Shown in pieces: positions 17,767 through 26,612 of a stretch of DNA of 57,902 bases (position 1 is its first letter; each line of letters starts with the position of its first letter). Position numbers and translations under genes: made by a program. Origin of the DNA: UBA4717 sp045536775 (GTDB lineage: Bacteria; Bacillota; Clostridia; Oscillospirales; CAG-272); the NCBI GenBank assembly GCA_045536775.1, contig JAZSOD010000010.1, positions 1 to 57,902 of the forward strand, read 5' to 3'. Below the pieces are notes generated by a model. The model was given only the letters and a program-made list of their open reading frames with translations. It was not told the origin of the DNA and ran no database searches.

Positions 17767-19377
17767 TCATTCCGCCTTATATCTTTCCATTACTGCCATT
17801 GCTATATTAATTCCGTCAACCGCGGCACTTGTAATTCCGCCCGCATAGCCTGCGCCTTCTCCACCGGGATACAGATTATCTATACCGAGCGCGGTGTATT
17901 TTTCTCCCCTCATTATCCTGACGGGTGCAGATGTTCGGGTCTCGACTCCGGTAAGGGGAGCCGCAGGGTCTCTGAAGCATCTCATTTTGTTCCCAAACAC
18001 CTCAAAGCCGCGTCTTAACATTGAGTTTACGTACGTCGGGAAAACCGTGTCAAGTCGGGCAACCCTGACGTTTCCGTTCATATAGGTGGGACGTATTATC
18101 TTCGGAGTGCGAAGCTTTTCAGCCTTTCCCTCAATAAAATCGCCGACCGTTTCGCATGGAGCTTTATATCCTCCGCCGCCAAGCTCAAATGCACGTCTTT
18201 CAAGTCTGCGTTGGAACTCTATTCCGTCAAGGGGCGAAGCGCCGTAATCCTCGGGTGAAACCGATACCGCTACCGCCGCGTTTGCATTTTTTCCGTCTCT
18301 TGCGAAGCTGCTCATTCCGTTGGTAACAACACCGCCTGCCTCGCTTGCCGCGGCGACCACCTCGCCGCCCGGACACATACAGAAGGTATAGACCGCGCGA
18401 CCTCCCTCTCTGTGCGAGAGCGCGTATTCGCCCTTGGGAAGCCTCGGGTCACCCGCAAGCTTTCCGTAAAGGGATTCGTCGACACGTGTCTGAAAATGCT
18501 CTACTCTTACACCTACCGAAAACGGCTTTGCTTCCATTGCCACGCCGTTTTCAAAAAGCATCTCGTAAGTATCTCTTGCGCTATGACCGATTGCGAGAAT
18601 GAGAACAGAGACCTCGTATTCCTCTCCGTCATCGGTCTTTATACGGGTAACCTTGCCGTTTTGGACAGTAACGTCCGTGAGCTTTACGTTGTATTTTATT
18701 TCTCCGCCGAGCTCCTTTATCCTGTGAGCCGCGTTTTTGACCACACCGAGCAATTTATCCGTGCCGACGTGTGGCTTTGCACTATACAACACCTCGTCGG
18801 GTGCTCCGAGCTCTACCATAGTTTCAAGGACGTATGAGCATCTCGGATCGTTTATTCTCGTTACAAGCTTACCGTCCGAAAACGTACCCGCACCGCCTGC
18901 GCCAAACTGTATATTGCTGTTTTCAAGCACTCCCGTCTTATAAAAGCGCTTGACCGCGGCACGTCTGTTATCAGCATCCGAGCCGCGTTCAATCACTATC
19001 GGTCTGTAGCCGTTTTCGGCAAGAAGCATAGCCGCGTACATTCCGCAGGGCCCAAAGCCGACAACTATTGGTCTTGCACCGAGCGTCTCGTTTCCTAATA
19101 TCGGGTTTATATCCTCTCTCGCAATATATACCGCATCGTATTTTTCAAGCGCTTCCCTGTCGGGACTCTGCTCCACAGCAAATGCTATCGAGTACACGAA
19201 GCTCGGCTTACCGCCCTTTCTTCTTGCATCAACCGACTTTTTGTGTATCCTTGCGTCCTCAAGCTTTGCCGTGACACCAAGTTTCTCCGCCTTATGATGA
19301 GCACACTCAAGCGCATAGCCCTCATCCTTGTCATAGGGTAGCTTGATGTTACGAAAAACCACCTGTCCTTTATTCAT
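17767..19377 (-). CDS. FAD-dependent oxidoreductase (COG2509-like)
   Basis: A 536-residue flavoprotein. The Rossmann dinucleotide site is PIVVGFGPCGMYAAMLLAEN near residue 107, and a C-terminal GxGAGYAGGITSAA-type segment (GEGAGYAGGITSAAVDG) supports FAD binding. The N-terminal 90 residues form the extra domain seen in this uncharacterised family of dehydrogenases. The substrate is unknown. Start ATG with GGCGG upstream, 10 bases before the RseC-like gene downstream. Confidence 0.88.
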   Translation of the reverse strand: MNKGQVVFRNIKLPYDKDEGYALECAHHKAEKLGVTAKLEDARIHKKSVDARRKGGKPSFVYSIAFAVEQSPDREALEKYDAVYIAREDINPILGNETLGARPIVVGFGPCGMYAAMLLAENGYRPIVIERGSDADNRRAAVKRFYKTGVLENSNIQFGAGGAGTFSDGKLVTRINDPRCSYVLETMVELGAPDEVLYSAKPHVGTDKLLGVVKNAAHRIKELGGEIKYNVKLTDVTVQNGKVTRIKTDDGEEYEVSVLILAIGHSARDTYEMLFENGVAMEAKPFSVGVRVEHFQTRVDESLYGKLAGDPRLPKGEYALSHREGGRAVYTFCMCPGGEVVAAASEAGGVVTNGMSSFARDGKNANAAVAVSVSPEDYGASPLDGIEFQRRLERRAFELGGGGYKAPCETVGDFIEGKAEKLRTPKIIRPTYMNGNVRVARLDTVFPTYVNSMLRRGFEVFGNKMRCFRDPAAPLTGVETRTSAPVRIMRGEKYTALGIDNLYPGGEGAGYAGGITSAAVDGINIAMAVMERYKAE

Positions 19378-19386
19378 ATATCCGCC

Positions 19387-20640
19387 TTACTTGATTTCGA
19401 TCTCAAGCGAGTATTCGCCAAGCTCGTAAACACTTCCCGAAAGTCCCGTAGGAACACCAACGGTCACGGGTACCGTAACCTTTCCGCTGCCCTTTGAATA
19501 GTAGCTGAGATCTGCAGTAAGCACAACATTGTCTGCGTTTACAAGAGCAAGTGAGCCCGAGCTTCCGCGAAGCGTAACGTTTATTCCGTCCTGCTTTACA
19601 GAGTAATCAAGTCCCTCGGGATTCTTGAATTCCACATTGTCAACGTAAATATCACGAGTGGAAGTATTGATATGCGTAACCGTAACCGTGACGTTCTCCA
19701 CTCTGTTCACGTTTTCAACGCCCTCGGGCAACTCAATTACCGCCACTCTCGAGTCTGTTACACCCGTCATCTTCTTTTCGTCGATCGTCATTACCTCAAT
19801 TGTATTAAGCTTTGAAAGCTCTGCAGGGTCGCCTCTTACAACTATACTCTGAGGATCGATTTTTATATTAGAGTTCTTTTCGTTATAGAAGCCGTACTTG
19901 AATCCAACCGAGAGAGGAAGCTCCTTTTCGGTGTATACGGGAATCTTTACTATAACGTCGGTTGTATGAAGCTTCACGTAAGGGTTTGATATTACAGCCC
20001 CATCGTTTCCTATAAGCACGAGAGAGCCTGTGGACGTTACTGTACCCGTAAGTCTGCCGACGTCCACGGTCGCCTGTGCATAAGCCACGTTATCAAGCAC
20101 GTCCTCGGGTCCCGTTACCATCACGGTTGAAAGATTCGCCGACGGTGTTCCGAGAGAATACTCCGACTCTATTGAATATATGGGGTTTACCTTTATCTCG
20201 ACAGGCTTTGACGAGCGCTTATCCACGTATACGTTAACGTAGTTTGCCGAAAGCTCCTTCACGCTGACACCGCCCGGAACCGAGGTGCGCACGTCAAGCG
20301 TATATTCGCCGGCAGCGTTTATTTGAGAAAGGTCAACGTATGCGCTTATATCATCTGCGCTCAAGCGGTTGAGTTCGTTCTTTACCCCGCTTACCGTTAC
20401 GTCTACCGTGTAATTGTAACCGCTTATGACCGTCATACCGTATTCGGTTTCGATGACCTCGGAGGACGTTATCTCAACGGGGATAGAAGCAAAGCGTCTC
20501 TCGTCGATTATGGTCTGCGAGCTTACCACGTAAAACCATAGCAGTAGCGCTCCGAGAACACACATTATTTTTGCGGTAAGATCTTTGTTTCTGTTGTTTG
20601 CTTTTTTTACCTTTGCGTTGTTTTGGTTGGTTTCATTCAT
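19387..20640 (-). CDS. cdaR: YbbR-domain protein (CdaR-type regulator of diadenylate cyclase)
   Basis: A 417-residue protein with one N-terminal membrane helix (about 25-45, LTAKIMCVLGALLLWFYVV) and then repeated YbbR domains outside the membrane (repeats starting near VEITSSEVIETEYG, VKPVEIKVNPIY and later). CdaR modulates CdaA, its usual partner. Here it follows cdaA by 18 bases, as in Bacillus and Listeria. A strong GGAGGGGAGG site precedes the ATG. Confidence 0.9.
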   Translation of the reverse strand: MNETNQNNAKVKKANNRNKDLTAKIMCVLGALLLWFYVVSSQTIIDERRFASIPVEITSSEVIETEYGMTVISGYNYTVDVTVSGVKNELNRLSADDISAYVDLSQINAAGEYTLDVRTSVPGGVSVKELSANYVNVYVDKRSSKPVEIKVNPIYSIESEYSLGTPSANLSTVMVTGPEDVLDNVAYAQATVDVGRLTGTVTSTGSLVLIGNDGAVISNPYVKLHTTDVIVKIPVYTEKELPLSVGFKYGFYNEKNSNIKIDPQSIVVRGDPAELSKLNTIEVMTIDEKKMTGVTDSRVAVIELPEGVENVNRVENVTVTVTHINTSTRDIYVDNVEFKNPEGLDYSVKQDGINVTLRGSSGSLALVNADNVVLTADLSYYSKGSGKVTVPVTVGVPTGLSGSVYELGEYSLEIEIK

Positions 20641-20658
20641 ATCCGTATCCTCCCCTCC

Positions 20659-21582
20659 TCAGTCATTGTTTTTTTCTTCAGAGGCATCATCCTCGGTATT
20701 GGCCTTCTTAGCCTTTGAGCCAAATCTGAATCTGTCCATAAACTGCTTTCTGCCCGTTTCTTCCTTGTCCTCAACGATAAGCACGGACTCAAGGAATTTT
20801 TTCAGGCTCTGGTAACTGTAATTTGATACCAGCTTTCCGTCAAGTGCCGAGGATATCGTGCCCGTTTCCTCCGAAACTATTATGACCACCGCGTCGCTGT
20901 TTTCGCTCATTCCGATTCCCGCTCTGTGACGGGTACCGAGATCCTTGATTATCTCGGGATTCGTCGACAGAGGAAGAAAACATCCTGCCGCATTTATTCT
21001 GCCATCACGTATTATCATCGCTCCGTCGTGAAGGGGCGCCTTGTTATAGAAAATATTTTTTATAAGAAACGGGTCTGCCTTTGCATCAATCACCGTACCT
21101 GTTCTGATAACGTCTCCAAGCTTTGTTGAACGCTCAATAACTATCAGCGCTCCCGTTTTTACAAGCGACATATCACAAGCCGCGCTTGTGAGAGCGTCTA
21201 TAAGCTCACGCGCGTTGCCGTTCTGGCTCTTGGGGTCTCCTCGTCTGAAGGTCTTGAGGGGCTCTGCGCCCATCTTTTCAAGCGCGCTTCTGAGCTCGGG
21301 CTGAAACACTATTATAAGAGCTATGATTCCCACCTGGAACAAGTTTTCCATTATGAAACTCATCGCGTACATATTGGTGATCTCGCTGACAAACATAAAC
21401 GCCATCAGGAGCAAAACTCCCGCTGCCAGCTTTCCGGCTCTCCTGTCCCTTATAAACTTATACACGAAGTAAAGCAAAAAGGAAACTATACATACGTCGA
21501 TAATGTCTGTAAGTCTTATTCCCGCCACTACCGTACCAATGTACGAAAGCATATTCTTGATGGATTCAAACAAAGTGTTCAT
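20659..21582 (-). CDS. cdaA: Diadenylate cyclase CdaA
   Basis: A 307-residue membrane enzyme that condenses two ATP to c-di-AMP, an essential signal for osmolyte and cell wall balance. Three membrane helices fill the first 100 residues. The DAC domain carries the DGA motif (PLHDGAMII near 184) and the RHR motif (LGTRHRAGIG near 217), both intact. A coiled and charged C-terminal tail follows. The ATG at 21582 has a GGGGG site; earlier in-frame residues overlap the promoter. Confidence 0.94.
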   Translation of the reverse strand: MNTLFESIKNMLSYIGTVVAGIRLTDIIDVCIVSFLLYFVYKFIRDRRAGKLAAGVLLLMAFMFVSEITNMYAMSFIMENLFQVGIIALIIVFQPELRSALEKMGAEPLKTFRRGDPKSQNGNARELIDALTSAACDMSLVKTGALIVIERSTKLGDVIRTGTVIDAKADPFLIKNIFYNKAPLHDGAMIIRDGRINAAGCFLPLSTNPEIIKDLGTRHRAGIGMSENSDAVVIIVSEETGTISSALDGKLVSNYSYQSLKKFLESVLIVEDKEETGRKQFMDRFRFGSKAKKANTEDDASEEKNND

Positions 21583-21670
21583 TCTGTACCCCCGTCCGAT
21601 TTTAGTTATATATGGCACGGAAAGCCCTGCCGATTGGCAAAACTCCCCCATAATATCGTTAATTATATAT

Positions 21671-21699
21671 ATTATATCATAAGATTACCCGAATTTCAA
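21671..21699 (-). promoter_or_regulatory. Sigma-A promoter of cdaA-cdaR
   Basis: Minus strand: -35 TTGAAA (21694-21699), 17-base spacer, -10 TATAAT (21671-21676), about 90 bases before the cdaA start. It probably drives cdaA, cdaR and the downstream oxidoreductase genes. Confidence 0.8.
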
Positions 21700-21755
21700 G
21701 AAATATCGGACAATTAGGGACGATTTTTTCGCTTATTTTTCAGTTTTTTGCGAAT

Positions 21756-21788
21756 AAAATGCGCGCCGCATCATACGGCGCGCATTTT
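21756..21788 (-). terminator. Rho-independent terminator after the P-loop gene
   Basis: A near-perfect GC-rich hairpin (AATGCGCGCCG paired with CGGCGCGCATT) lies directly at the stop of the 350-residue P-loop gene and ends in a T run on the minus strand. Confidence 0.75.
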
Positions 21789-22840
21789 CAAGCTTCAAGT
21801 ATTGCCTTTATAAGCTTTTTCGTGTATTTTTCCTTTGCGGCAAAGTCCATGGCAGACGCATATATTTTTTCTATCTCCGAGTGGATCCCGTATATAGCGC
21901 GCATAGTCTGTGCAGCCGATTCCACCATCTCAGACGCGCTTTTTCGCATAAAACGTATTTTTACCCTGTTTTCACGATACACGTCCTTGTCTATAAATCT
22001 GTCTGTGTTTATCACGGCGTTTCGCCCGGTGTCGCCGTATTCGGTGAACGAGATGCTTTTATCATTTACAAAGATCCCGTTAAGGCACCCCGTGTCAAGC
22101 GGAGAAAAAGACAGCTTTACCGAATGTCCGTACCCACAAAGTGCGCGCCTTAGCGCTGAGAACACGATAGGTGATATGTGTGCGGTATCATTTAGCACAA
22201 ACCTTGTTTTTGCGGTGCTGTAATAGATGCCCGTCTCGCTCTCTCCCATGTAGCTTATAGCCGAGGTAAGACGTACTTCCTCTCGCGGTGAAGAACCATC
22301 TCCTATTCTATGTACCGTGCGGCTTGCCCAAGCGTCAAGCTTCTCTCGCTTCACTGCCGGAAGAGTCAGAAGCGACGCCGCCTCGTTTGCTTCTCCAGCT
22401 GCGGATAAATACGAATACGCGTTTTTATAAAGCAGACTTTTCCTTTCGGCAAGCTCCGAGATGACAGCCGAGTTTTGTCTTAATATCCGAGAATTCCAGA
22501 ACTCTCCAAGATTTATTATCTCGTCTTTGCATCCCGGAAGCGACGGCTCCTCGCAGTGCGGCGGTGTTCCGTCTATTACGCCGATGCGCCTTGACTTCAG
22601 CATTATACCGTCGAGAGAGCGAGGGTCGGACGAGCAATAAAAGTATTCAACCGTCTCCCCAACGCTTTCTGCCGCCTCGGCGATCTCTCGCATAAGTCTG
22701 CTCTTTCCCGTGCCGCTTCCCCCCTTTATTATGTAAAGATAGTCAAGCTCTCCGTTTCTGAATATATCCTTAAAGAAAGAAACAAAGCCGCCCCTTGAAT
22801 TGGCGGCGGCAAAGTATCCGTTATTGTTTAATATCGTCAT
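21788..22840 (-). CDS. P-loop ATPase of unknown function (PRK06851-like)
   Basis: A 350-residue protein with Walker A GGSGTGKS at residues 40-47, preceded by DYLYIIKG, and the downstream pattern EYFYCSSDPRSLDGIM plus IGVIDGTPPHCEEPSLPG. This combination is typical of a Firmicutes ATPase family without assigned function whose members often carry two P-loop halves. Here the second half lacks a clear Walker A. It might be a nucleotide kinase or a chaperone-like ATPase. The GGGGG site fixes the ATG. The gene is monocistronic by the adjoining terminator. Confidence 0.75.
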   Translation of the reverse strand: MTILNNNGYFAAANSRGGFVSFFKDIFRNGELDYLYIIKGGSGTGKSRLMREIAEAAESVGETVEYFYCSSDPRSLDGIMLKSRRIGVIDGTPPHCEEPSLPGCKDEIINLGEFWNSRILRQNSAVISELAERKSLLYKNAYSYLSAAGEANEAASLLTLPAVKREKLDAWASRTVHRIGDGSSPREEVRLTSAISYMGESETGIYYSTAKTRFVLNDTAHISPIVFSALRRALCGYGHSVKLSFSPLDTGCLNGIFVNDKSISFTEYGDTGRNAVINTDRFIDKDVYRENRVKIRFMRKSASEMVESAAQTMRAIYGIHSEIEKIYASAMDFAAKEKYTKKLIKAILEA

Positions 22841-22912
22841 AGTACGCCCCCTGTTATACCGCTTTATTTGCGGTATGGTACAGTTTATGCGTACCGTGAC
22901 TTGCTTGACAAT

Positions 22913-23905
22913 CTATGCGGCGAGGTCATAGAGGTATATAGCATCATCGACCTGGTGCTGAGGAGTTCTGTGATTGCCCTCTGCACCCATAGTCACCGCT
23001 ATGTAATATTCGCCGTCAAGCTCAGCGTAGGTGGCAAGGCAGAGCCCTGCCTCGTATGTAAATCCCGTCTTCCCGCCTATTATCCTGTGGCTTTCGGGTT
23101 GTCTGCCTCCAAGCTTTTTGAATACCGTGCTCTGCATAGTAAATCCGTTCGGGTGCTTATTCGTCGGCGGCACGGTGTAGCTTGATTTTGAGGATATTTC
23201 TCTAAAAACGTCGTTTTCAAGAGCCAACGAAAGTATAGCCGCCATCTCTGCGGCATTTGTATAGTGGTCATCATCGTGTAGACCCGTTATGTTTGCAAAA
23301 CGTGTATTCGCAAGTCCCATTTCAAGAGCCTTGGAATTCATCATTGACACGAGATTCTCCTCGCTGCCTGCGACAAATTCCGCCGCGGCAACCGCCGCCT
23401 CTGCGCCCGACGGAAGCATAATTCCGCAAAGCAGATCGTACAGTCTTACCCTCTCGCCCGCAACAAAGCCCGCCATTGACGCGCCCTCTTTGTATAGTCT
23501 GTTATACATACCTGCCGACACGGTGGTCTCGGCGTACAGGTCATCGGCATTTTCGATAATAACCAGAGCCGTCATTATTTTCGTCAGCGACGCGGGATAG
23601 AATCTGTCCTCGCAGTTCTTTTCGGCAATAACACTCAGATCCTCCGCATTACACAAATACGCATATCCGCTGTAAAGCTGTGAACCAAGCATAATCCCCG
23701 CCGTGCTCGGCTCTATCTTATTATCGGCCAAAAGTGCTCCTTCTGCCGATAACGGCACGGAGCGTGCCGACGAGTGCATATAATTGCCGCTTTTTGCAGG
23801 CACAAGAATAATTACAAGAAAAACCGCCAAAGCCACGATCAAAGCCGCGGTGCAAGCACGCCCCGCTTTTCTCTTTTTCCTTTTACGGATAACCTTATTT
23901 CCCAT
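22913..23905 (-). CDS. D-alanyl-D-alanine carboxypeptidase (peptidase S11, DacF-like)
   Basis: A 330-residue penicillin-binding protein. A basic N-terminus and a membrane helix (about 16-34) precede the S11 domain. Motif 1 is S-L-T-K (YPASLTKIM) near residue 103 and motif 3 KTG (IIGGKTGFTYE) near 280. Motif 2 reads SGA (LPSGAEAAVAAAEF), where SGN is usual. It trims the terminal D-Ala from peptidoglycan pentapeptides. The ATG at 23903-23905 overlaps the 3' end of the NUDIX gene. The usual C-terminal domain is missing: the protein ends soon after the catalytic domain. Confidence 0.88.
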   Translation of the reverse strand: MGNKVIRKRKKRKAGRACTAALIVALAVFLVIILVPAKSGNYMHSSARSVPLSAEGALLADNKIEPSTAGIMLGSQLYSGYAYLCNAEDLSVIAEKNCEDRFYPASLTKIMTALVIIENADDLYAETTVSAGMYNRLYKEGASMAGFVAGERVRLYDLLCGIMLPSGAEAAVAAAEFVAGSEENLVSMMNSKALEMGLANTRFANITGLHDDDHYTNAAEMAAILSLALENDVFREISSKSSYTVPPTNKHPNGFTMQSTVFKKLGGRQPESHRIIGGKTGFTYEAGLCLATYAELDGEYYIAVTMGAEGNHRTPQHQVDDAIYLYDLAA

Positions 23906-24446
23906 TTTTAATAAGATTGACCTTAAGCGCGGCGCATACCGTCTTTCCGTCAACGATCTCTCCCGACATTATTTTTTCAACAAGCTCATCAAATGGCATT
24001 TTTATTACGTTAAGAAACTCATCGCCGTCAAGGTCCTGCTCTCCCGCTTCAAGCTCTTGTGCAAGATAAAGCCATATTCTTTCACCTATTATGGCAGGGC
24101 TTCCGATAAATTCACCGAGAAAGGTTATTTTTTTACTTGTAAAGCCCGTTTCCTCTCTTAGCTCTCTTACAGCGGCATCAAGCGGCACCTCCCCAACCTT
24201 ATCAAGCTTACCTGCGGGTATTTCGGTAAGCACGTCCGAAAACGGATATCTGTACTGCTCTACAAGATATACGTTACCGTCGCTGTCGAGCGGCAGGACT
24301 CCCACCGCACCGTTGTGCTTTACGTATTCTCTGGTGGAGGTTTGTCCGTTCGGAAGTCTGACCTCGTCAACAAAAAGATGTGTCACAACTCCCTTGAATA
24401 TTTCCTTTGAGGAAACACAGCTTTCAATAAGCTCTTCTTTTCTCAT
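23895..24446 (-). CDS. NUDIX hydrolase (ADP-ribose pyrophosphatase type)
   Basis: A 183-residue protein. The Nudix box runs from GKLDKVGEVPLDAAVRELRE to EETGF and carries the full acidic pattern. The N-terminal part (EIFKGVVTHLFVDEVRLPNG) matches the ADP-ribose pyrophosphatase subgroup, which cleaves ADP-ribose to AMP and ribose 5-phosphate. GGGAGAT precedes the ATG. The stop overlaps the start of the carboxypeptidase gene. Confidence 0.9.
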   Translation of the reverse strand: MRKEELIESCVSSKEIFKGVVTHLFVDEVRLPNGQTSTREYVKHNGAVGVLPLDSDGNVYLVEQYRYPFSDVLTEIPAGKLDKVGEVPLDAAVRELREETGFTSKKITFLGEFIGSPAIIGERIWLYLAQELEAGEQDLDGDEFLNVIKMPFDELVEKIMSGEIVDGKTVCAALKVNLIKNGK

Positions 24447-24463
24447 TTTTATCTCCCGATTTG

Positions 24464-24493
24464 CAAAAACGCGGAAATAAATTCCGCGTTTTC
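24464..24493 (-). terminator. Terminator after the phosphoglucomutase gene
   Basis: Hairpin AAAACGCGGAA / TTCCGCGTTTT with a TTTTT run on the minus strand, 16 bases beyond the stop of the phosphoglucomutase gene. Confidence 0.75.
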
Positions 24494-24508
24494 GTTTATT
24501 TTAGTTAT

Positions 24509-26230
24509 TTATTTTCCCCATTCGGACGTACACTTTTTGTAAGTGTCAAGCTTTTCTGCGGTACACTTTGCACACGCTCCCGACACAAGGAAGTAAAGCT
24601 TCACCTTAGGCTCTGTACCCGAGGGACGAATTACTATTCTGTCTCCGTTTTCAAGCACAAAATAAAGCACGTCAGACTTGGGAAGACCCGTGGATTCGAC
24701 GTTGGAGCAACCAAGCTTTTTTACTTCTCCGCTCAGATAGTCGCGCACCTCACACACCTTATGACCTCCGATATCGGTGGGCGGAGTGCTTCTGAGCGAG
24801 TCCATAAGCTTCTGCATTTTCTCGGCGGCATCAAAACCGTCCATAGTAATATTCTTTGTGCTTTCAAGGTAATATCCGTAACGCTCGTAAAGCTTATCGA
24901 GCGCGTCGGACAAAGTCATACCGCGGTCACGGTAGTAAGCCGCCATTTCGCTGATAAGCATAGTTGCGACCACTGCGTCCTTATCGCGCGCATACGTTCC
25001 TTTAAGGTAACCGTAGCTTTCCTCAAATCCGAGAAGATAGTTATCGTGTCCTGTCACCTCAAGCTTCTTGATGACCTCACCGATAAACTTAAAGCCCGTG
25101 AGGACGTTGAAGATACGGATACCGTGAGCCTCGCAGACCTTTGCCGCAAGCTCGGTGGTAACTATAGTCTTTACAACGTAAGGATTTTCGGGCATAGTAC
25201 CCGTTTCCTCGTACGCGGTTGCAATATATTCTATAAGCAGAGCGCCCACCTGATTGCCCGTGATGGTCTTGAACTCGCCGTCAGCGCCTCTTATCATTAT
25301 TCCTACTCTGTCAGCATCCGGGTCAGTGGCGATTATAACGTCGCTTCCAACGTCATTCGCTATTTCTATTCCCCTTTCAAACACCTCTGGAAATTCGGGG
25401 TTCGGGAAGCGGATGCCCGGAAAATTTCCGTCGGGCTTCATCTGCTCCTTTACGGTATATACGTGCTTGAAGCCCGCCTTCTTCAGTACCTCCGGCACGA
25501 TCCTGTATCCCGTTCCGCAAAGAGGAGAATACACTATCTTAAGCTCGTCTGCGACCTTTTTTACCACGTTGGGATAAACCGCCTGTGCGGTCACCTCTGC
25601 CATATAGTCGTCGTCAAAGCTCTCGTCAAGCATTACTATATTTCCGCGTTTAAGCTCAGCGTCAAAATCCGCATACTTAACGTCGGCAAAGATATCGGTT
25701 CTGTCTATATATTCGGAAACGGTCTGTGCGTGATCGGGTGGAAGCTGTGCGCCGTCCTCCCAATACGCTTTATATCCGTTATATTCCTTGGGATTATGTG
25801 ATGCGGTGATGTTAACGCCCGCAATACATCCGAGACGTCTTACCGCGAAGGATAAGACGGGGGTCGGACGAAGCTCGTTGAAGATATAGGTCTTGAGTCC
25901 GTTTGCCGCAAACACGGATGCCGTTGTCCTTGCAAACAGCTCGGAGCAGTTTCTCGAGTCATAAGCAATAACAACAGGGCGTTCGGTTCCCGTTTCCATC
26001 TTTATAAGGTCTGCAAAGCCCTGTGTTGCCTGTGCGACGGTGTAGACGTTCATCGCATTCGTTCCCGCCTTCATAGTGCCGCGCAGTCCCGCCGTACCGA
26101 AGTCAAGGCGCTTTGCAAAGCGGAACTTTATCTCGTCTTCGTTATCCTCAATGGCACGAAGCTCCGCCTTTGTAGACTCGTCGGTCGCCTCGGTCTCAAG
26201 CCAAAGCTGATATTTTTCTCTGTAATTCAA
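24509..26230 (-). CDS. pgcA: Phospho-sugar mutase (alpha-phosphoglucomutase, PgcA-like)
   Basis: A 573-residue alpha-D-phosphohexomutase. The catalytic serine is in TASHNPKEYNGYKAYW near residue 143, the metal loop is DPDADRVG, and sugar-binding (GFEESYG) and phosphate-binding (RPSGTEPKVKLYF) motifs are intact. The length and HNPKEYNG pattern fit the PgcA group, interconverting glucose 1- and 6-phosphate for UDP-glucose and lipid anchors. The start codon is TTG, set by GGAGG 7 bases upstream; no ATG fits the N-terminus. Confidence 0.93.
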   Translation of the reverse strand: MNYREKYQLWLETEATDESTKAELRAIEDNEDEIKFRFAKRLDFGTAGLRGTMKAGTNAMNVYTVAQATQGFADLIKMETGTERPVVIAYDSRNCSELFARTTASVFAANGLKTYIFNELRPTPVLSFAVRRLGCIAGVNITASHNPKEYNGYKAYWEDGAQLPPDHAQTVSEYIDRTDIFADVKYADFDAELKRGNIVMLDESFDDDYMAEVTAQAVYPNVVKKVADELKIVYSPLCGTGYRIVPEVLKKAGFKHVYTVKEQMKPDGNFPGIRFPNPEFPEVFERGIEIANDVGSDVIIATDPDADRVGIMIRGADGEFKTITGNQVGALLIEYIATAYEETGTMPENPYVVKTIVTTELAAKVCEAHGIRIFNVLTGFKFIGEVIKKLEVTGHDNYLLGFEESYGYLKGTYARDKDAVVATMLISEMAAYYRDRGMTLSDALDKLYERYGYYLESTKNITMDGFDAAEKMQKLMDSLRSTPPTDIGGHKVCEVRDYLSGEVKKLGCSNVESTGLPKSDVLYFVLENGDRIVIRPSGTEPKVKLYFLVSGACAKCTAEKLDTYKKCTSEWGK

Positions 26231-26277
26231 ATCGGTTCCTCCGTAGGAAATTAAGCATATTATTTAAGTACTCTAAT

Positions 26278-26305
26278 ATTATATCACAATTTTCGTTAAA
26301 TGCAA
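26278..26305 (-). promoter_or_regulatory. Promoter of pgcA
   Basis: Minus strand: -35 TTGCAT (26300-26305), 16-base spacer, -10 TATAAT (26278-26283), about 48 bases before the TTG start. Confidence 0.65.
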
Positions 26306-26332
26306 GGTATGTGCGGACAAATTTTACAAAAC

Positions 26333-26590
26333 TTACGCCTGTTCCGCGGCAGACTTAAGCGCCATGGCAAGCTGATCGGGACAGGACGTGCTCTTGAAGC
26401 CGCATCTTATACCCTCAAGTCTGCTTATTACCTCATCTGCTTTCATACCGACAACGAGGTTTTCTATTCCGTGAGTGTTGCCGTCGCACCCTCCCTCAAA
26501 GCTTACGCTTTCGACAATATCGCCGTCAAGCACTATCGTGATGCTTCTTGAGCAGGTACCTTTGGTTTTGTAAGTAACAGTCTTTTTCAT
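26333..26590 (-). CDS. TSCPD-domain protein (TIGR03905-like)
   Basis: An 85-residue protein: GTCSRSITIVLDGDIVESVS, then EGGCDGNTHGI, and the family signature TSCPDQLA near the C-terminus. TSCPD domains are also found in class II ribonucleotide reductases; free-standing versions like this have unknown function. Three cysteines in conserved spots suggest metal or disulfide chemistry. ATG with GGAG upstream; the gene follows the 316-residue PDT-like gene by 22 bases on the same strand. Confidence 0.85.
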   Translation of the reverse strand: MKKTVTYKTKGTCSRSITIVLDGDIVESVSFEGGCDGNTHGIENLVVGMKADEVISRLEGIRCGFKSTSCPDQLAMALKSAAEQA

Positions 26591-26612
26591 TTTTATTCTC
26601 CATCCATAACGT

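Noticed and set aside
24461..25801. 446-codon plus-strand open frame
   Set aside because: Antisense to the phosphoglucomutase gene; no ribosome site, no recognisable domains. It comes from the codon usage of the real gene.
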